DNA of 64,000 bases from Cepaea nemoralis (GCA_014155875.1 JACEFZ010014551.1:745001-809000), one strand, 5' to 3'. Positions 1 through 13,027 are shown, counted from the stretch's first letter. A program made the numbers and translations. The notes: generated from the sequence alone by a model not told the origin.

Positions 1-117
1 GTCACCGTGTTCATCCCTCACCGTGATGTCGCGTGCTTAACACTCTTGGCATCCTTAACAACAAGCCCACATAGTAGGCTCCCAAAATAGGTAGCAGCGA
101 CGACCTCTCTAATGTCA

Positions 118-555
118 TTTTCGGGTGATTTTATCATCCAGTGCCTTGCCGGCTGGCGTGGGCGATCATCCATACATCATGAGCCATGCCGGGCGGACAT
201 GTTCTGCCATCTCACTCGATCACCAGAGTCGTTGATCAGCTCCGTGTTCCTGTCTCGACCGTGCCATGCGGCCAAGCCATCCAGGTATTTACTTCACCGT
301 GGGCGATCATGTCTCTCCACAAATTACGATCTCCAATGCCATGGACCAATTCGTGTGTTGACTCCCTTCCGTTCCATGAAACAAGACTGTCAAGAATCTT
401 CTCACGCTGTCTTCCTCTGTCACTCTTTCCGCAGATCTTTCCGGTTGTCACATGTTCCAGTGTTTGTCTTCTCATAATGTGGCCGAAAAACGATGACTGC
501 CTCTTTGTGATATTTTAATAAGCTTCTTTACGACTCAGCTTCCCTTAAAACGTCA
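118..555 (-). mobile_element. LINE-B 3' fragment (RTE-like), antisense
   Basis: Read on the minus strand, positions 475 to 310 encode the C-terminal tail of an RTE-like reverse transcriptase. It has the usual layout: a GH(I/V)MRR-type stretch, then TTGKI, then KSDRGRQREKILD, ending in a W-R-DMI block. The same tail occurs in sense at 58.6-58.9 kb and at the end of the copy at 25.6-25.8 kb. The fragment is 5'-truncated, carries stops, and is broken by a 129-bp LINE-A piece (170-298). It is a dead fragment. Confidence 0.75.
170..298 (-). mobile_element. Short LINE-A 3' insertion inside LINE-B
   Basis: This 129-bp piece matches the extreme 3' end of LINE-A (compare antisense copies starting at 26.52 kb and 42.72 kb). 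It is flanked by a perfect 12-bp direct repeat GTGGGCGATCAT at 158-169 and 299-310, and the LINE-B match continues on both sides. This is a strongly 5'-truncated target-primed insertion. Confidence 0.8.
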
Positions 556-795
556 TGATTGCACTGTTTCATCATCTCATGTCATCATGTTCCTCCTGTA
601 CCTTGCGGTGTCGATTTGAAGTATAAACAGCGGGAGAGTGCCCGCTTATGGGCTTCATGTATCGATATTCCCATAGACTCTGCTATTCCCTGCTTTGTTG
701 GCCTCTCCCACTGCTTCCCTCTGGTCTGTACATCATTGCTTGTTGTGGTATACTATTAGTTGGTAACCTACTTGCATGGCTAAAGCATTTTTTGG
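556..795 (-). mobile_element. LINE-C 3' end fragment, antisense
   Basis: The minus strand matches the last ~230 bp of LINE-C (compare 57370-57610 on the plus strand). Shared landmarks are VWFGHA-like coding, a PQQAMMYRPEG block, and the 3' stretch encoding YFTSTPQGT followed by an ATGAG-rich tail. A small internal deletion and substitutions break the frame. It is 5'-truncated and non-functional. Confidence 0.75.
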
Positions 796-1663
796 CTGTC
801 CACTTGATTTTCAGTATTCTTCTATAAAATGTTCTGTTCATGACAGGTACTTATATTTTCACTGGAGAAGGATCTATAAGCGCCTCTAATATCAAGGTTA
901 AACCGAACAGAACGGACTGTGTAACTGCAATGACTAAATTGTGTCCCATTCACATATAACCACCAGTACCAGACACGTTATCATGACCATACTTTCCAAG
1001 ACGGGCTTTCAGGTAGTCGGGTCATTTTAAATGTCATGATGTCACTAGTTGGGAAGGAAAGCCCATAGGATAAATACAGCGGAAAGTAGATATCAGTTGT
1101 ACAAGCCTGAGATCTTGAGTGCGGCTCCAACTACTTCGTTGGTAGTGGATTATGGTTGTTAAGTAAACACGCAGTTTAACATAGGCAACAATAACCCTCC
1201 CCCCCCCCCCCCACCTCTTGTAAATGTGAACAAATGAATCATTGACATATTCGATAAATGGATGATTTCCTTCACTACTGAGCAACAACAGTGGGCAACA
1301 AACAGTTCGTATGACACTGGTGTGTTTTCTACTGGATGATTCGAACATCTCGACCAGCGGACTTAGTATAAGGTGGCGCTGAAAGCGAATATTTTCATGT
1401 TTGAAACTTTTAATAGTGCCTGCTGATGAACTCATAAACCTTTGCCATTGGCATATCCGGCATACTGACTCATGTGACTCTCAAAGAAGCGATAGCTGAA
1501 TGTCTGCATTTGACTTTATTGCTCAACAATGAACTATTTCAACCAGTGATTTCAGTAGTTCGAAGACTGGCGACAGTGTCGTATTAATGTTATTATCAAT
1601 ATTATTTTTGTTTCTTTATGTAATGTTTAATGTACATGTGCCCACAAAATACAGTGTAATCGC
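796..1663. other. No recognisable gene; contains a poly-C run
   Basis: I see no domain, repeat unit or known element here. The one notable feature is an uninterrupted C run at about 1199-1212. The minus-strand open frame over 1034-1435 has no recognisable motif and I treat it as chance. Confidence 0.5.
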
Positions 1664-2689
<1,026 letters not shown>

Positions 2690-2690
<1 letters not shown>

Positions 2691-3510
2691 CAGGGAAGAA
2701 CCCTCCCACCCCGCCTTCAGCACATACAGGGGGTGGCCAGGGAAGGGTGACAATGTTGTTGGCAGTCAGGAACTGCGTGGCCAAGCGGGCACACTGGGGT
2801 CTGCTGTTTTCCTATTGGCATACAGACCTTTGGGCAGCCAACAATGGAAGGACATGGCGTCGAAGAATATCATTGACGTATATTTGCAGATTCAAGCCTC
2901 CTTCAGTGTACACCAATTGACTCCTTCCGTTGTAACTAATCATTCCCCACGCCAATCCTTCCACCACTCTTCGGCGGAGCTTCATCTTCGCAGTTGTGGT
3001 CAAAACGTTCATTTCGCATACGGTTGACCCTTTTCCATCTATCATAAGGCTGACACATAAAGAAATACTTGTCACTAAACCAGCCACGTCTCCATTGATT
3101 GTCAGCTACCCATGGACAATGTTGGATTTGCCCAAAGAAGTGGATTTTGGCGATGGCGGCGCATAAGGACAGGTCTTTGGTGAGATTGTTGCGCGTCTGG
3201 CGTCATGCAGTATATTCCGGATAGTTTGACCAGACACATGACGTCCTGCAGGCAATAGCTGGGCAGTTGAGGAAGCTCTTGTAAACATGTCTCTGAGGCT
3301 AGGAAACCCAGTAAAGTGCTCTTCCGCTGCTGTTGTCACATTGTGTCGTCCACTGCAATGCCGGTCTTCAACTGAGCTAGTGGCTTGGAACTGGTACCAA
3401 AGTCGACTGATGGTACTCAGATGCACGTTTATATGTCTGGCAATCTTACTTTTAATTTCGCCTGCATACAGTCGGCCAATGCTCCTTAAATTTATCGACA
3501 GAGACGCCAT
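2690..3510 (-). pseudogene. Tc1-like DNA transposon transposase relic
   Basis: The minus strand from 3510 encodes a helix-turn-helix DNA-binding region (GRLYAGEIKSKIARH, then STISRLWYQF), followed by an RHCSGR segment, as in Tc1-family transposases. Further down, 3087-2812 encodes the catalytic region: a degenerate GGxVMVWGGIS block (here EGLAWGMISYNGR), then YVNDILRRHVLPLLA. Below 2812 a frame-shifted match to the TANNIVTLPWP-type segment continues to about 2700. The gene is split into at least three frames. I could not find convincing terminal inverted repeats or TA duplications, so the element ends are unknown. Tc1/mariner transposases move DNA by cut-and-paste; this copy is dead. Confidence 0.75.
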
Positions 3511-4500
3511 TCATGTCTGCTTGACAATGAACTGAATATGGGTGTGTGTAGAGTTATCCTTTTATCGGGTTTCAGTTGCGTAGTCAGTGAATAGTGTTCA
3601 CCCCAAATGTGTTGCTATAACGTGAGTGCATCATGAGCTGTGGTCAAAAGTTGGGTCATAAACACTATTGACCACTGCGTTGTAACGATTACAACAACGA
3701 GCCGAAATCAGGTCAACACATGCAACACTGTAAAGAACATATAAGGCTGGTTTTTATATACCCTAGCACCAAATTGTATTTATAAACTCATGAAAACGCG
3801 CCCTCTGATAGCTAAACGTTTTATTTAAATCAGTGTATTATAATGATTAATCGTATTATTTATATGAGTGTTCTTGACGAAGATTGTTCTGACTGAAACG
3901 TCGGTCATGGTTGTCGTGCTTTAAAGTATTCAGTATTACTTTTCTTAGTCTTTATTATAGTATGTTTATTCATGATCCCACTCTGATATCTTTTCACCTG
4001 TCCCGAGATGCATGGAGGTGCACGTTCTTGTGCTTGTTTCACCCCAAGATTTTAACAGCTGTTGTCTCATATTATATCGGGTATATGGTGCCAGCCTCAT
4101 ATGTTTTAGAGAGATCGGCGCTCGCTGAATAATGCAGCTAATATCACTCCTGCCACTGTTAGTTTTTAGAATATTTCCTGATACCTTTTGTACTCTAGAC
4201 CAAGCCAACATGATCTGATTCACTCTCCCAGCAACGAACGGGCAGATAACTCTAGCAAACAACTAAATATGATATTAGCTCTTCGATGGCTATCACTTAA
4301 TTCTAGAAACATATAAAAGACACGTTTAATAATATAATAGCTACACGTAAGGAAATACGAGGTAATGACATTGAGTAAAAGGAATTTAACTATAAAGTGC
4401 ATCGAAGGTATGGACAACCGAACATCTGTTTTCAGGACACAGTATAGCACCTAAACAATACCTCATGTAGAAATCAGGAGGCCCGAGTAGTTTGCGCATG
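3511..4500. other. No recognisable gene
   Basis: AT-rich sequence with only short open frames. It may include the outer parts of the Tc1 relic, but I cannot delimit them. Confidence 0.4.
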
Positions 4501-4991
4501 CTTAATAGCGTTGACAACAACTTCTTTACCCACTATCGACGTGCACCACTTTTTAATGGTCAGAGAGAATGTGAAACCTTGTAAAATCCACAGAAGAATG
4601 GTGATTCGGTCGGGAGACAGTTATATGATTCAGGAGATAGTGTATAAATGCCTAGAAAAATGTCAAAATGGAAGACAAAACATCATTGATGAACCGCGTG
4701 CTGGGAGACCTGACAATGTGGCAACTGACGCTGTGAAACTGGCGATCTATCATCAATCATGATAACAGGAGACTCACTATTAATAAAGATGATGGTACCT
4801 ACAAACTTGTCCATGGTGACCTCGGTTATAGGAAAGTCTGTAGCAGATGGATCCCAAGACAGTTTTCCGGAAATCATAAATGTGCGCGGCAGACGATTTG
4901 TCAGCAGCATTTGGACCTTCATGCTCGAGAAACAAATGCTTTTCTCAATCAAACTGCGACAAGAGACATCATTACGAATCAGAGAATAAGA

Positions 4992-5014
4992 AGTAGTCGA
5001 TCTAATCGACTACT
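4992..5014. repeat. Short perfect palindrome
   Basis: AGTAGTCGAT and ATCGACTACT form a perfect 10-bp inverted repeat with a 3-bp spacer, at the junction between the mariner relic and the SINE-1 copy. Function unknown; it may be chance or an insertion scar. Confidence 0.6.
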
Positions 5015-5016
5015 AT

Positions 5017-5250
5017 AGATATAGCCGACCTCCCTGGCCAAGGTAGTTAACGACACTGTTCGTAATCCCGTATATCCACGTGGGGAAAACAGCAACTACG
5101 AGAATCTTACGGGGGTATGTGAGCCTGTCTTTCAGAAAGCAATGGCAAACTACTGAACGTAAAACTTGTCTAGTAAATCAACAGCAGCTGAAAAATGCTG
5201 GTGTTTACTGCAAAATCCTGTAAGGGATATGCAACATTAAAAAAACAATA
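5017..5250 (+). mobile_element. SINE-1 copy a (tRNA-derived head)
   Basis: The head contains a tRNA-like A-box region (CTGGCCAAGGTAGTTAACG). The body carries the family motif AGAAAGCAATGGCAAACTAC at 5135-5160, then CTGAACGTAAAACTTG, then a tail ending GGATATGCAACATTAAAAAAA. The same body occurs at 15.2 kb, 42.7/43.5 kb, 43.8 kb and, inverted, at 60.2 kb. It splits the mariner relic. SINEs are non-coding and depend on a LINE for movement. Confidence 0.7.
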
Positions 5251-5860
5251 TGGTGGAAACATCTGTTATCTCCGGTTAAGAAAAAATTCAAGATACACAA
5301 ATCCACTGATAAAGTCACGATGGTCATCTTGTGAGATACAAGGGCCCTATATTTGTGCAATTCCAGGAAAGGGATGAAACTGTGATTAGTGTTGGATACA
5401 GTGACAGGATTTTCACTATTTTTGGACACTTGAAGGAACACTTGCGGACTCAGACGTTTGCAGATAACAATTGACGCACGCGATACAATCGAAACGCCAG
5501 AGATTTCTATAAAAGGGAGTATTGTTGTTGCACGACAACGTCCGCTCTCATACGGCTACGCATAGAGTGGATATACTACGCGCTTCGAAATCTGAAGTCT
5601 TGAAAATCTAGCATACAGTTCAAACATAACGCCACAGGATATTCACTATTTCTGGACACTTGAAGGAACATTTGCGGACTCAGACGTTTGCAGATAACAA
5701 GGTAATGCAGACAGTGAAAAATGGTTTAAGGACACCCTTAAAAACCTTTTCCTAGAAGGCATCAACAAGCTTGTGGATAGATAGATCAAGTGTGTTGCCA
5801 GGCTATGTTGAGAAATAACACTAATAAAATGTGAAAAATGTTATTCGTAAAATTCATATT

Positions 5861-7537
5861 ACTTAATGACATCTCGTATAAGTTATATGCCATGGCGTGG
5901 CTATATACCCATGCATGTCATGGAGCATTGTGATTAATGCAGTTGCTTGCTAATGCATTGCTGTTATATTTAGATTCCACTTCTGATAGAATGGCATTAT
6001 CCCCAATATGACATTAGGGCATCCCACCATTGTCAAATATATTTCTTAAAATTCTTGTCATTTCCTGAGAAAGAATAGCTGCAAGAAGGGGGATCTGATC
6101 ACCCTAGCTGCTTATGATTTTATCTAATATATGTAAACATCTCACATACTTTTAGGGAGACGGAAGGATATGAAGACCGACTTGTAAATACGATAATGCA
6201 AACTCGGCCATCGGAGCACTGTTTGTACTGACCGAATTATACTTTACTTGTCTCACATTTCAAGTTCCTTTCCTTATTTGGAGGTTACAGAAAAATAACA
6301 CAACTCGTTGGTAAATGACGAAATATGGGAAAAATAATGATCTTGAATCATCGGTAAAAAGATGTTATACGTCCTTCTTAGCAAAACAATCGTAATATTT
6401 ACATGCGATCTTTACAACATGCACATTCAGAAACTAAAGCTTATCTATCCGAAGCTAATTTATGCGTACAATAGTTAGATTCTTCCACTAGTTCGGCTTA
6501 CGGATAGAGTCAGGGGACCCACTTAGCTATTATATTATCCGCCTTTTAAGGATGATGATTGACTCTCTGCATTAGTCTGGTGGGTTAACTGTATTTGGTT
6601 ACTCCCGAGTTTCACAAAGTATTAGGATCTTATTCCAATATCAAATGATTTTAGAGTAAAAATTGTTTATAAGCTATTCTCCACTTTTCTTTTCTTTTTT
6701 TTAACCATAAACACATGTTTATTTTTCATCATACACCTTTAATCATATGGAAGCTGCACATATTTCGTTCTCCTGGATACTGTATCCGTATGTCAGATGT
6801 TGAGTCGTCTCTGTTTAGTCATGAGTGCAGGTTTAGATTAGTTACATTTCAGATCCAAGAGAGAAAACAAGGGACAAATGTCTTGAAGAAAACGTCCCTG
6901 GATGCTCAAGAAACAGAAAAGAAATGACTTGCTGAAAAGATCGACGTAGCTGCGCTTGATACCCCCAGGAGTGAGACAGAGGTATTTAGATATGCAGAAT
7001 AATATTTTCCCTTAAACGCCGCATAGAGCAAGTTACATCCCTGACTTATCCCCTCATGGAAAGATATATTTGCTTCCCCCACTAACTGTGATTTAAAAGG
7101 GTTTACAAGTACCTAAGCTACATTTACATACAGTTATAAATATTATGAGATGGTTGCAAGTTAGCTGTGCTCAGTCCTCGGAGGATCCGAACGAACACGG
7201 TGTGTCATAGGGTAATTCCCTAGTTATAAATAACACGGGGAAAGTCGGTTTGTTTATTCAGCCTAGAACGTTCGCGAAGCAACGGGATTAGAAAGATCGA
7301 GGTTGCTAGATGTTCTAAAATTATTCCGTGAGTTAACGAAGAATGGTCTCGAGTTGGGAGAACTCATGCTTCATACTCAACGTGACACACTACGTGATGT
7401 ACTAATCCGTGCATAGAAAGTAACGGGCAGAAAGGAACTAGCCATTTTGACGGCATTCACTTTCGAGATCTCGATGCCAGCAGATGCTCAGCCAATTTCG
7501 GCGTACTGTCAATGATAGAGGGGACTTAGCTACAGAC
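5861..7537. other. No recognisable gene
   Basis: AT-rich sequence with no domain I recognise. A 38-bp segment at 7111-7148 recurs at 11206-11243 (see that entry). Confidence 0.4.
7111..7148 (+). repeat. 38-bp direct repeat, copy 1
   Basis: The segment starting ACCTAAGCTACATTTACATA matches 11206-11243 with one mismatch. The two copies bracket 4.06 kb. Origin unknown. Confidence 0.8.
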
Positions 7538-7551
7538 AGTATAAGCAGCTG

Positions 7552-7956
7552 GGGGGCTGAGTGGTCTCGAGGTATGGTGCCCGCCTCAAGTGCTGGAGGT
7601 CCCGGGTTCAGGCCTAGGTGAAGACCGGGATTTATTTAAAACATCCACTTGGACTTCCAGCAATAAAATTTCCCTGGTCTCTGGGTAGTGAGATCGGACG
7701 CCGGTGTGTATTGTTGCGCACCTAAAAAATTCCCTGGCAGTTGGAAATCGAAAAAGAGTAGCCTTACGGCGCTGCCCGGGCAAAATTTCGAGTTAAAAAT
7801 CTACCCAAAGTATTTCAGGATCCTCGCCGATGCAACGGAGTTCGTGCATTGAGCTGCGTTTCTCTAGACTCAGGTTTGTGTTAGGAGGAAAACGGAGCAC
7901 TTATGGGTTAAACCGTGTGCCGTGATGTTGATCCAATGACTAAACTAAACTAAACT
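7552..7956 (+). mobile_element. SINE-2, complete copy with (ACTAA)n tail
   Basis: A perfect 14-bp duplication AGTATAAGCAGCTG (7538-7551 and 7957-7970) defines a 405-bp insertion. The first ~70 bp look like a tRNA: GCTGAGTGGTCTCGAGG (A box), then GGTCCCGGGTTCAGGCC (B box with one change). The body is unique to this family, and the 3' end is a short CTAAA/ACTAA repeat, as expected for a LINE-mobilised SINE. A 3' fragment of the same family lies inverted at 58.2-58.4 kb. Confidence 0.85.
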
Positions 7957-8030
7957 AGTATAAGCAGCTGAACTGGGGTCGGTTCTACAGTTCAGGTAAA
8001 TACCTATTTAAGTATGTTAGTGTTGTAATC

Positions 8031-8286
8031 TACATCTGTAAGCTGCTCTAGATTTTATTAGAAAGCAGCAGGTCAAATGGTTTGGCCATGCAAGTAGGCT
8101 ACCAGTCAACAGCATGCCACAACAAGCAATGATGTACAGACCAGATGGAAATAGAGGAAGAGGCCGACCACGTAAACGTTGGACGGAGAGAATAACAGAA
8201 TCCATGGGAATGTCGATATACGAAGCCCATAACCGGGCACTCTCACGAAGTTTATACTTCACCTCGACACCGCAAGGTACAAGAGG

Positions 8287-8358
<72 letters not shown>
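8031..8358 (+). mobile_element. LINE-C 3' end fragment with expanded (GA)n tail
   Basis: 8031-8293 match the last ~260 bp of LINE-C (QQVKWFGHASRLPVN-like coding, then AMMYRPDG, GRGRPRKRW, YFTSTPQGT). The family's ATGAG-type tail is replaced by a (GA)n run of about 65 bp. The insertion is bounded by the 9-bp duplication GTTGTAATC (8022-8030 and 8359-8367). It is heavily 5'-truncated. Confidence 0.85.
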
Positions 8359-8361
<3 letters not shown>

Positions 8362-8869
8362 GTAATCCAGCGTAACGCGCGATTCTAAGGCAACTAATTA
8401 GTCATGAATTCGTAATTACCTTGCGATCGATAGACGGCTTGAAATTAGGCCATAATTCGGGTGTGTACTACTGTGTTTACAATTTATAATTGTGAATGCG
8501 TAGCTTAAGCCTTCTCGTCCTTGCAAGTCCCTTAACGAGGCAAAGTGTGTGTAGTTATAGAAATTACGGGCTGAGAGCAGCTGCATTTATTGGGTTAGCT
8601 GTACAATTGTGGTGGCCTGTTTACTGCTTCTACCTGAAGTATTTTGTGAAACCAAATTGTGATAGTTTGGTTGTCTGCTGTTAGTGGTGCTTCTTGACTA
8701 AGCAGTTAAGCTGATATTGTGAGGAATTCGGACAGTGATGTGACTAGTCTAGGTAAAACAGAGCACTTAATGCTAAGCCATAGGAAGTGATGTAGCTAAT
8801 TTGTGATAACTAAATAGTGATATCATTTCTTGAAAGTGTGTAGTTCTGTGCAGTGGTGATCATGTAAGG

Positions 8870-8970
<101 letters not shown>

Positions 8971-11205
8971 TGTTGCGGCGTATATATTAGGTGATGAAGT
9001 GCGATACTTAAATGAGCGACTTGCCGAGTTACGAAGTGGTTCGACGCGATATACCTGTGCGTTATCGTCGCGATTGCTGGGAAAGCGGTCACGGGTCTTC
9101 TCTCTACTTTCCTGTGCTCTTTTCATATGGGCATGAGTACTCGAGTGCTTGTATGATGGATGTGGGGAAAGACGCATGGATGTTGATTTGTACACCGGGA
9201 CATATGGGATATGAGACTTCTTGCAAGTCTACTAAATATTTGACTGGCTAACCAGGCCAATTGAGCAGTTTGGTCACTTCCCAAGGCTAATCAGCTTGGA
9301 AGGAGAACGGAACAAGAATGCCCACCTTGAACATGTGGTGGCTTATACATGTTTTAAGATAGATGACTTCTTGCCTCTATAACGGGAGGAAAATCAAGAA
9401 GAGTTACGCTATGATGTCAGAGGGATATCACAATAGCGAAATGGAAGGGTTATACATTGAATGTTAATTAGTTATTAATTAATTAATGATTCATTAATTA
9501 ATTTGGTGACATGAATTGTATATCCAATTATGGGTAGTGGTCCAGGGACCAACTTTCCCCGGAGATTTAGTTTCTAGGTAGTAAATAGAAACAGTGCAGC
9601 TACTCAACCTAGCCGCAGGAGATATGAGAAAGGTAGAGATATGAGAGTTCCATAGGATTAGACTCGACCTTCTCGGAACTTAATATTTCCGACGGGCTGA
9701 TCTAGGGGCTATCTGACATTGGATTGCTACCAATGCTTTAACTATGTCTAGATATGGATGATTCCTTAATTATGTGAAAACTAATTAGCATATTTGAAGG
9801 CTGTTTATTTATTGACTTGATGCATGTGGACCAGTGTTGGGGCCGAATACTCTCACCTACAGCTATCCCTTTTAGGTTTTGCCTGATTTGTGTTAATTAA
9901 CGAACAGAGACTATTATGGAAAGCTGGTGATACGCTCGGTCCAGGTAGACATGCCAAGTTGGGGTACTGTCATAGCTCTGGGAGCCCGTCAGTTCCATTG
10001 CCGTTGTTAACAGCCGCCGAACCGTCGGAAATAACAGCTATTACTTATATGCACCAACATGGGTGCTGTAACTACGTCTGAAGCAGTGCCAGGTCATCCT
10101 TAGACCCACACAATTTGGGCGTCTTTGTGTTACTCAGTATCAACAGGTATCTTAGATCCTGTTAATAACTGATTCACGTGACAACCCAATTGTTGATACC
10201 AGCAAGAATCATGTGTTCCACAGTACTTGGTCGTCAGCAGATCCGACGAACAGTGACATTGTTATGTTGCATTACTTACTGTGTAATAATCTTGATTATC
10301 ATGTGGGACCAGACTCAGGTGGAGTCCGGTCAATCTTGAATTTCGCCAGCTGTTCTGACATCATCTGCCAGAGTTTATAGACACTCACGAGATTTTTTCT
10401 CTAACCATGATATGAAGTGCTATGATTTAGTGACTCTAATAGAAAAATGCTGCTGAAACTTTACTTTACCCAACCAGGGGTATGAGATTATTTTCACTGA
10501 ACGTTGTGCAGATCTTTTGATATAAACATGGATGCAGTTATTATTAATGGTCACCAGTGGACACCTCAGGGTAGAGGTCGCCCGTTCAGGCTGTATCGTG
10601 AGAGCAGTCAGAGGGACATTAGACATTGACTCATCTTGATAATTTTGAGGTGTTAACTCCATCTAGTCAGCTGTGGTCCAAGTGGTTAACTCCATTCATC
10701 GCTTATCGAGCTCTTGGGACAGAGCAATCTCCAAGGTTCCAGTTGACCGTGCTGGGAGAGAGCCCGGTGAGTCTATCGGACCGACTAGACGAAACACACG
10801 CAGCAAATCTTCCACCAAACCTCAAGATGAAAATGGAATCATCTCTGACTCTTTCTCTGACCTATTCTCTGTAGTGTATATAGAGCTTCTTCTATCAAGT
10901 TGTTCAATTCCTACCTGTGTCTATAGTGTAGATTAAACTTTTTGATTGTTGATATGTCTTTTCTACAGTTACTGTGTGTGGTCTTGGACGAGGACTCATG
11001 GTTCACGGTCTCTAGGTAGAGGGTAGATAGTGGTAGTATAGAATCTGGGAGGGGCTAGTAGACTCATAACACTTGTAACCTTATAAAGGTGGTCAGTACT
11101 AGTAGTAACAGTGTATCTAAATGTCCAACCCCTGGGGTTAGTGCCAGGGATACTTCGGCTCTTGTGTTCACTCCCAACAACCGAGGCCATCCTGTTACAA
11201 CAAGC

Positions 11206-11243
11206 ACCTAAGCTACATTTACATACAGTTAGAAATATTATGA
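11206..11243 (+). repeat. 38-bp direct repeat, copy 2
   Basis: Near-identical partner of 7111-7148 (one mismatch in the middle). Confidence 0.8.
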
Positions 11244-11655
11244 AAGAACTATGAGTTGAAACAAACTACCACCGTGTTTATTAACATTTCATTATCGTTC
11301 AACAGAATGATAATATGAATCAATCAAACTATTTTTTGAAACTTTAATACTATGGTGATGATTGTATGAGTTGATGTTGTGATGTGATGGTGTTATCCGA
11401 TGAGAGAATAATGTATGATCAAATGACATGTACACCATGTAGAAAATGACATATACGTAACTAACCGGCAGAAATGATGAACAAATCCCTTAGGTGCAAG
11501 CTCCACTTTGAGACGTGTGGCACATCAAGCTTTCAGAATTAAGACTTGATGTTCTCGCACGAAGATTAGCCGCATTATTATGTAAGTGGGTTGCTGACTG
11601 AGAGTTGTAATGAAAGAACATTTGGATGTGTAGTAGCTTTTGATCTACACATCTC

Positions 11656-11657
<2 letters not shown>

Positions 11658-11724
<67 letters not shown>

Positions 11725-11752
11725 ACACACACACACACTATATATATATATA
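11658..11752. repeat. (CA)n followed by (TA)n microsatellite
   Basis: About 80 bp of CA with one CATA interruption, running directly into a short TA run. Confidence 0.95.
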
Positions 11753-11869
11753 TTTATGTCAGGTCTTAGTCAGATATGACTTAGCTAGCGTACAGCAGTA
11801 GACGGTACTAGCTACTTTCTGTTAACGCCGAACGTTGGGCGGCGCTTACCAAACCCGACACCCCACATT

Positions 11870-12215
11870 GTGCCAACGGCTTCGTGCGGAAGAGCGCAAT
11901 TGGGAGGGTACAAGCCTTACCCTGGTGCGAGGAAATGCAACCTAAAGACAAAATGTCATGGCAGGGCAGACCAGGCCCTAAGCCTTGTTGGCAGCTGGTC
12001 TAGTATCGAAGCTCCGACAGGCGAACAGTTAGAGCATTGCTTTGCTGATCCGGCAGCTTCTGCAGCTTGTCTTGTTCCAGATGTAGAGGTGTTACCTTTC
12101 CTCTGGAATGAACTAGGCAGGCCGAGAGAGGGATCATGCTGCATGGGCAACATATGATCTCTATGTTTTAGCCTAGGCTTTGTGCTATGGAGAGGCAATA
12201 ATTTCATCCCTGGTC
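11870..12215 (+). repeat. Unclassified dispersed repeat, copy 1
   Basis: 12050-12195 resembles 51495-51675: both have a CCGGCAGC start, a CTTGTTCCAGA segment, CCTTTCCTCTGGA / CCTTCCTCTGGA, and a GGCATCATGCTGCATGGG-like segment followed by CACATGATCT. No coding signature explains the match. It may be the 5' leader of LINE-E or an independent non-autonomous element. Confidence 0.5.
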
Positions 12216-12376
12216 TTAACCGGTCTCGGAATCAAAGCTAGAGGAAACTGTTACGGGTTATAAGTCCCTGTCAGTTGGCGTAGACATGGGGCGCACGCGT
12301 TGCCTCTGACGGTAGGAGACACCTACAGGTGTCACTGATCAGCTACCGCCTTCCTCAAGCTGGGCAACCTCTTGTG

Positions 12377-12850
12377 GTTTTGCCACCATTATTACTGCAT
12401 ATGCACCGACACTCTATTCCTCTGATGATGCGAAGGATTCGTTCTATGAGGAGTTAGACTCCGTGATCAAGGCAGTTCCAAAATCTGACTACATTTATAT
12501 GCTCGGTGATTTCAATGCTCGTGTGGGCAAGGACTCGAGTTCATGGCCAGTGTGCCTTGGAAAATACAATATCGGTCACATAAATGAAAATGGGCAAAGG
12601 CTGCTGGAGCATTGTACAAGAAATGACCTATGAATTCCAAACTCCTTTTTTAAAACAAAAGAGTTGGATAAGGTCACATTGACACATCCAAGATCCGGCC
12701 ATTGGCACCAGCTGGACTCCATCATCATCTGGAGACAACATATGAACCATATATCATTGACTCGAAGTTACCACAGTGCTGTCTGTGATACGGATCACGC
12801 TCTGGTTGTTGCAAGGGTTAGACTGAGAAGAGAATCAACACAGCTAAACA
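12377..12850 (+). pseudogene. LINE-E AP endonuclease domain
   Basis: Translation gives ITAYAPTLYSSDD, then YMLGDFNARVGKDSS with the catalytic Asp of GDFNAR intact, GQRLLEHCTRNDL followed by a stop, then TWxHPRSGHWHQLDSIII-type sequence and TDHALV with the catalytic Asp-His. These are the middle and C-terminal blocks of the exonuclease-endonuclease-phosphatase fold of non-LTR elements. The N-terminal NVR block is not seen. One stop lies at 12630. Confidence 0.75.
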
Positions 12851-13027
12851 CAAATCTAGCCCCAGGTTTAATATTATTAACACTCACGATCCTGAAAAGT
12901 GCTTCCAGTTTCAACAGAGACTTGAAGACGCTTTCACTGATACACCAGATCAAAAAAAGTGCACCATTGAAGACCTTGACTGGAGACATAATAACTGATA
13001 AGAAACAGCAGATGGGTAGATCACTAT

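Larger units (their letters stand above)
4510..5860 (+). pseudogene. mariner-like transposase relic, interrupted by SINE-1
   Basis: The start (4580-4760) encodes a mariner N-terminal region: IHRRMV, a QEIVYKCLEKCQNGR segment and DEPRAGRPDNV, the conserved linker between the two helix-turn-helix motifs. A frame-shifted continuation has a CSRWIPR-type segment (4835-4865). After the SINE-1 insertion the catalytic region resumes with KKKFKIHKSTDKV (5280-5320), then VLLLHDNVRSHTA (5520-5560; the HDNARPH catalytic block), and ends with FLEGINKLVDR (5745-5780). There are many stops and frameshifts, and a ~60-bp duplication at 5410-5470 / 5640-5700. It is an old dead copy. Confidence 0.75.
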
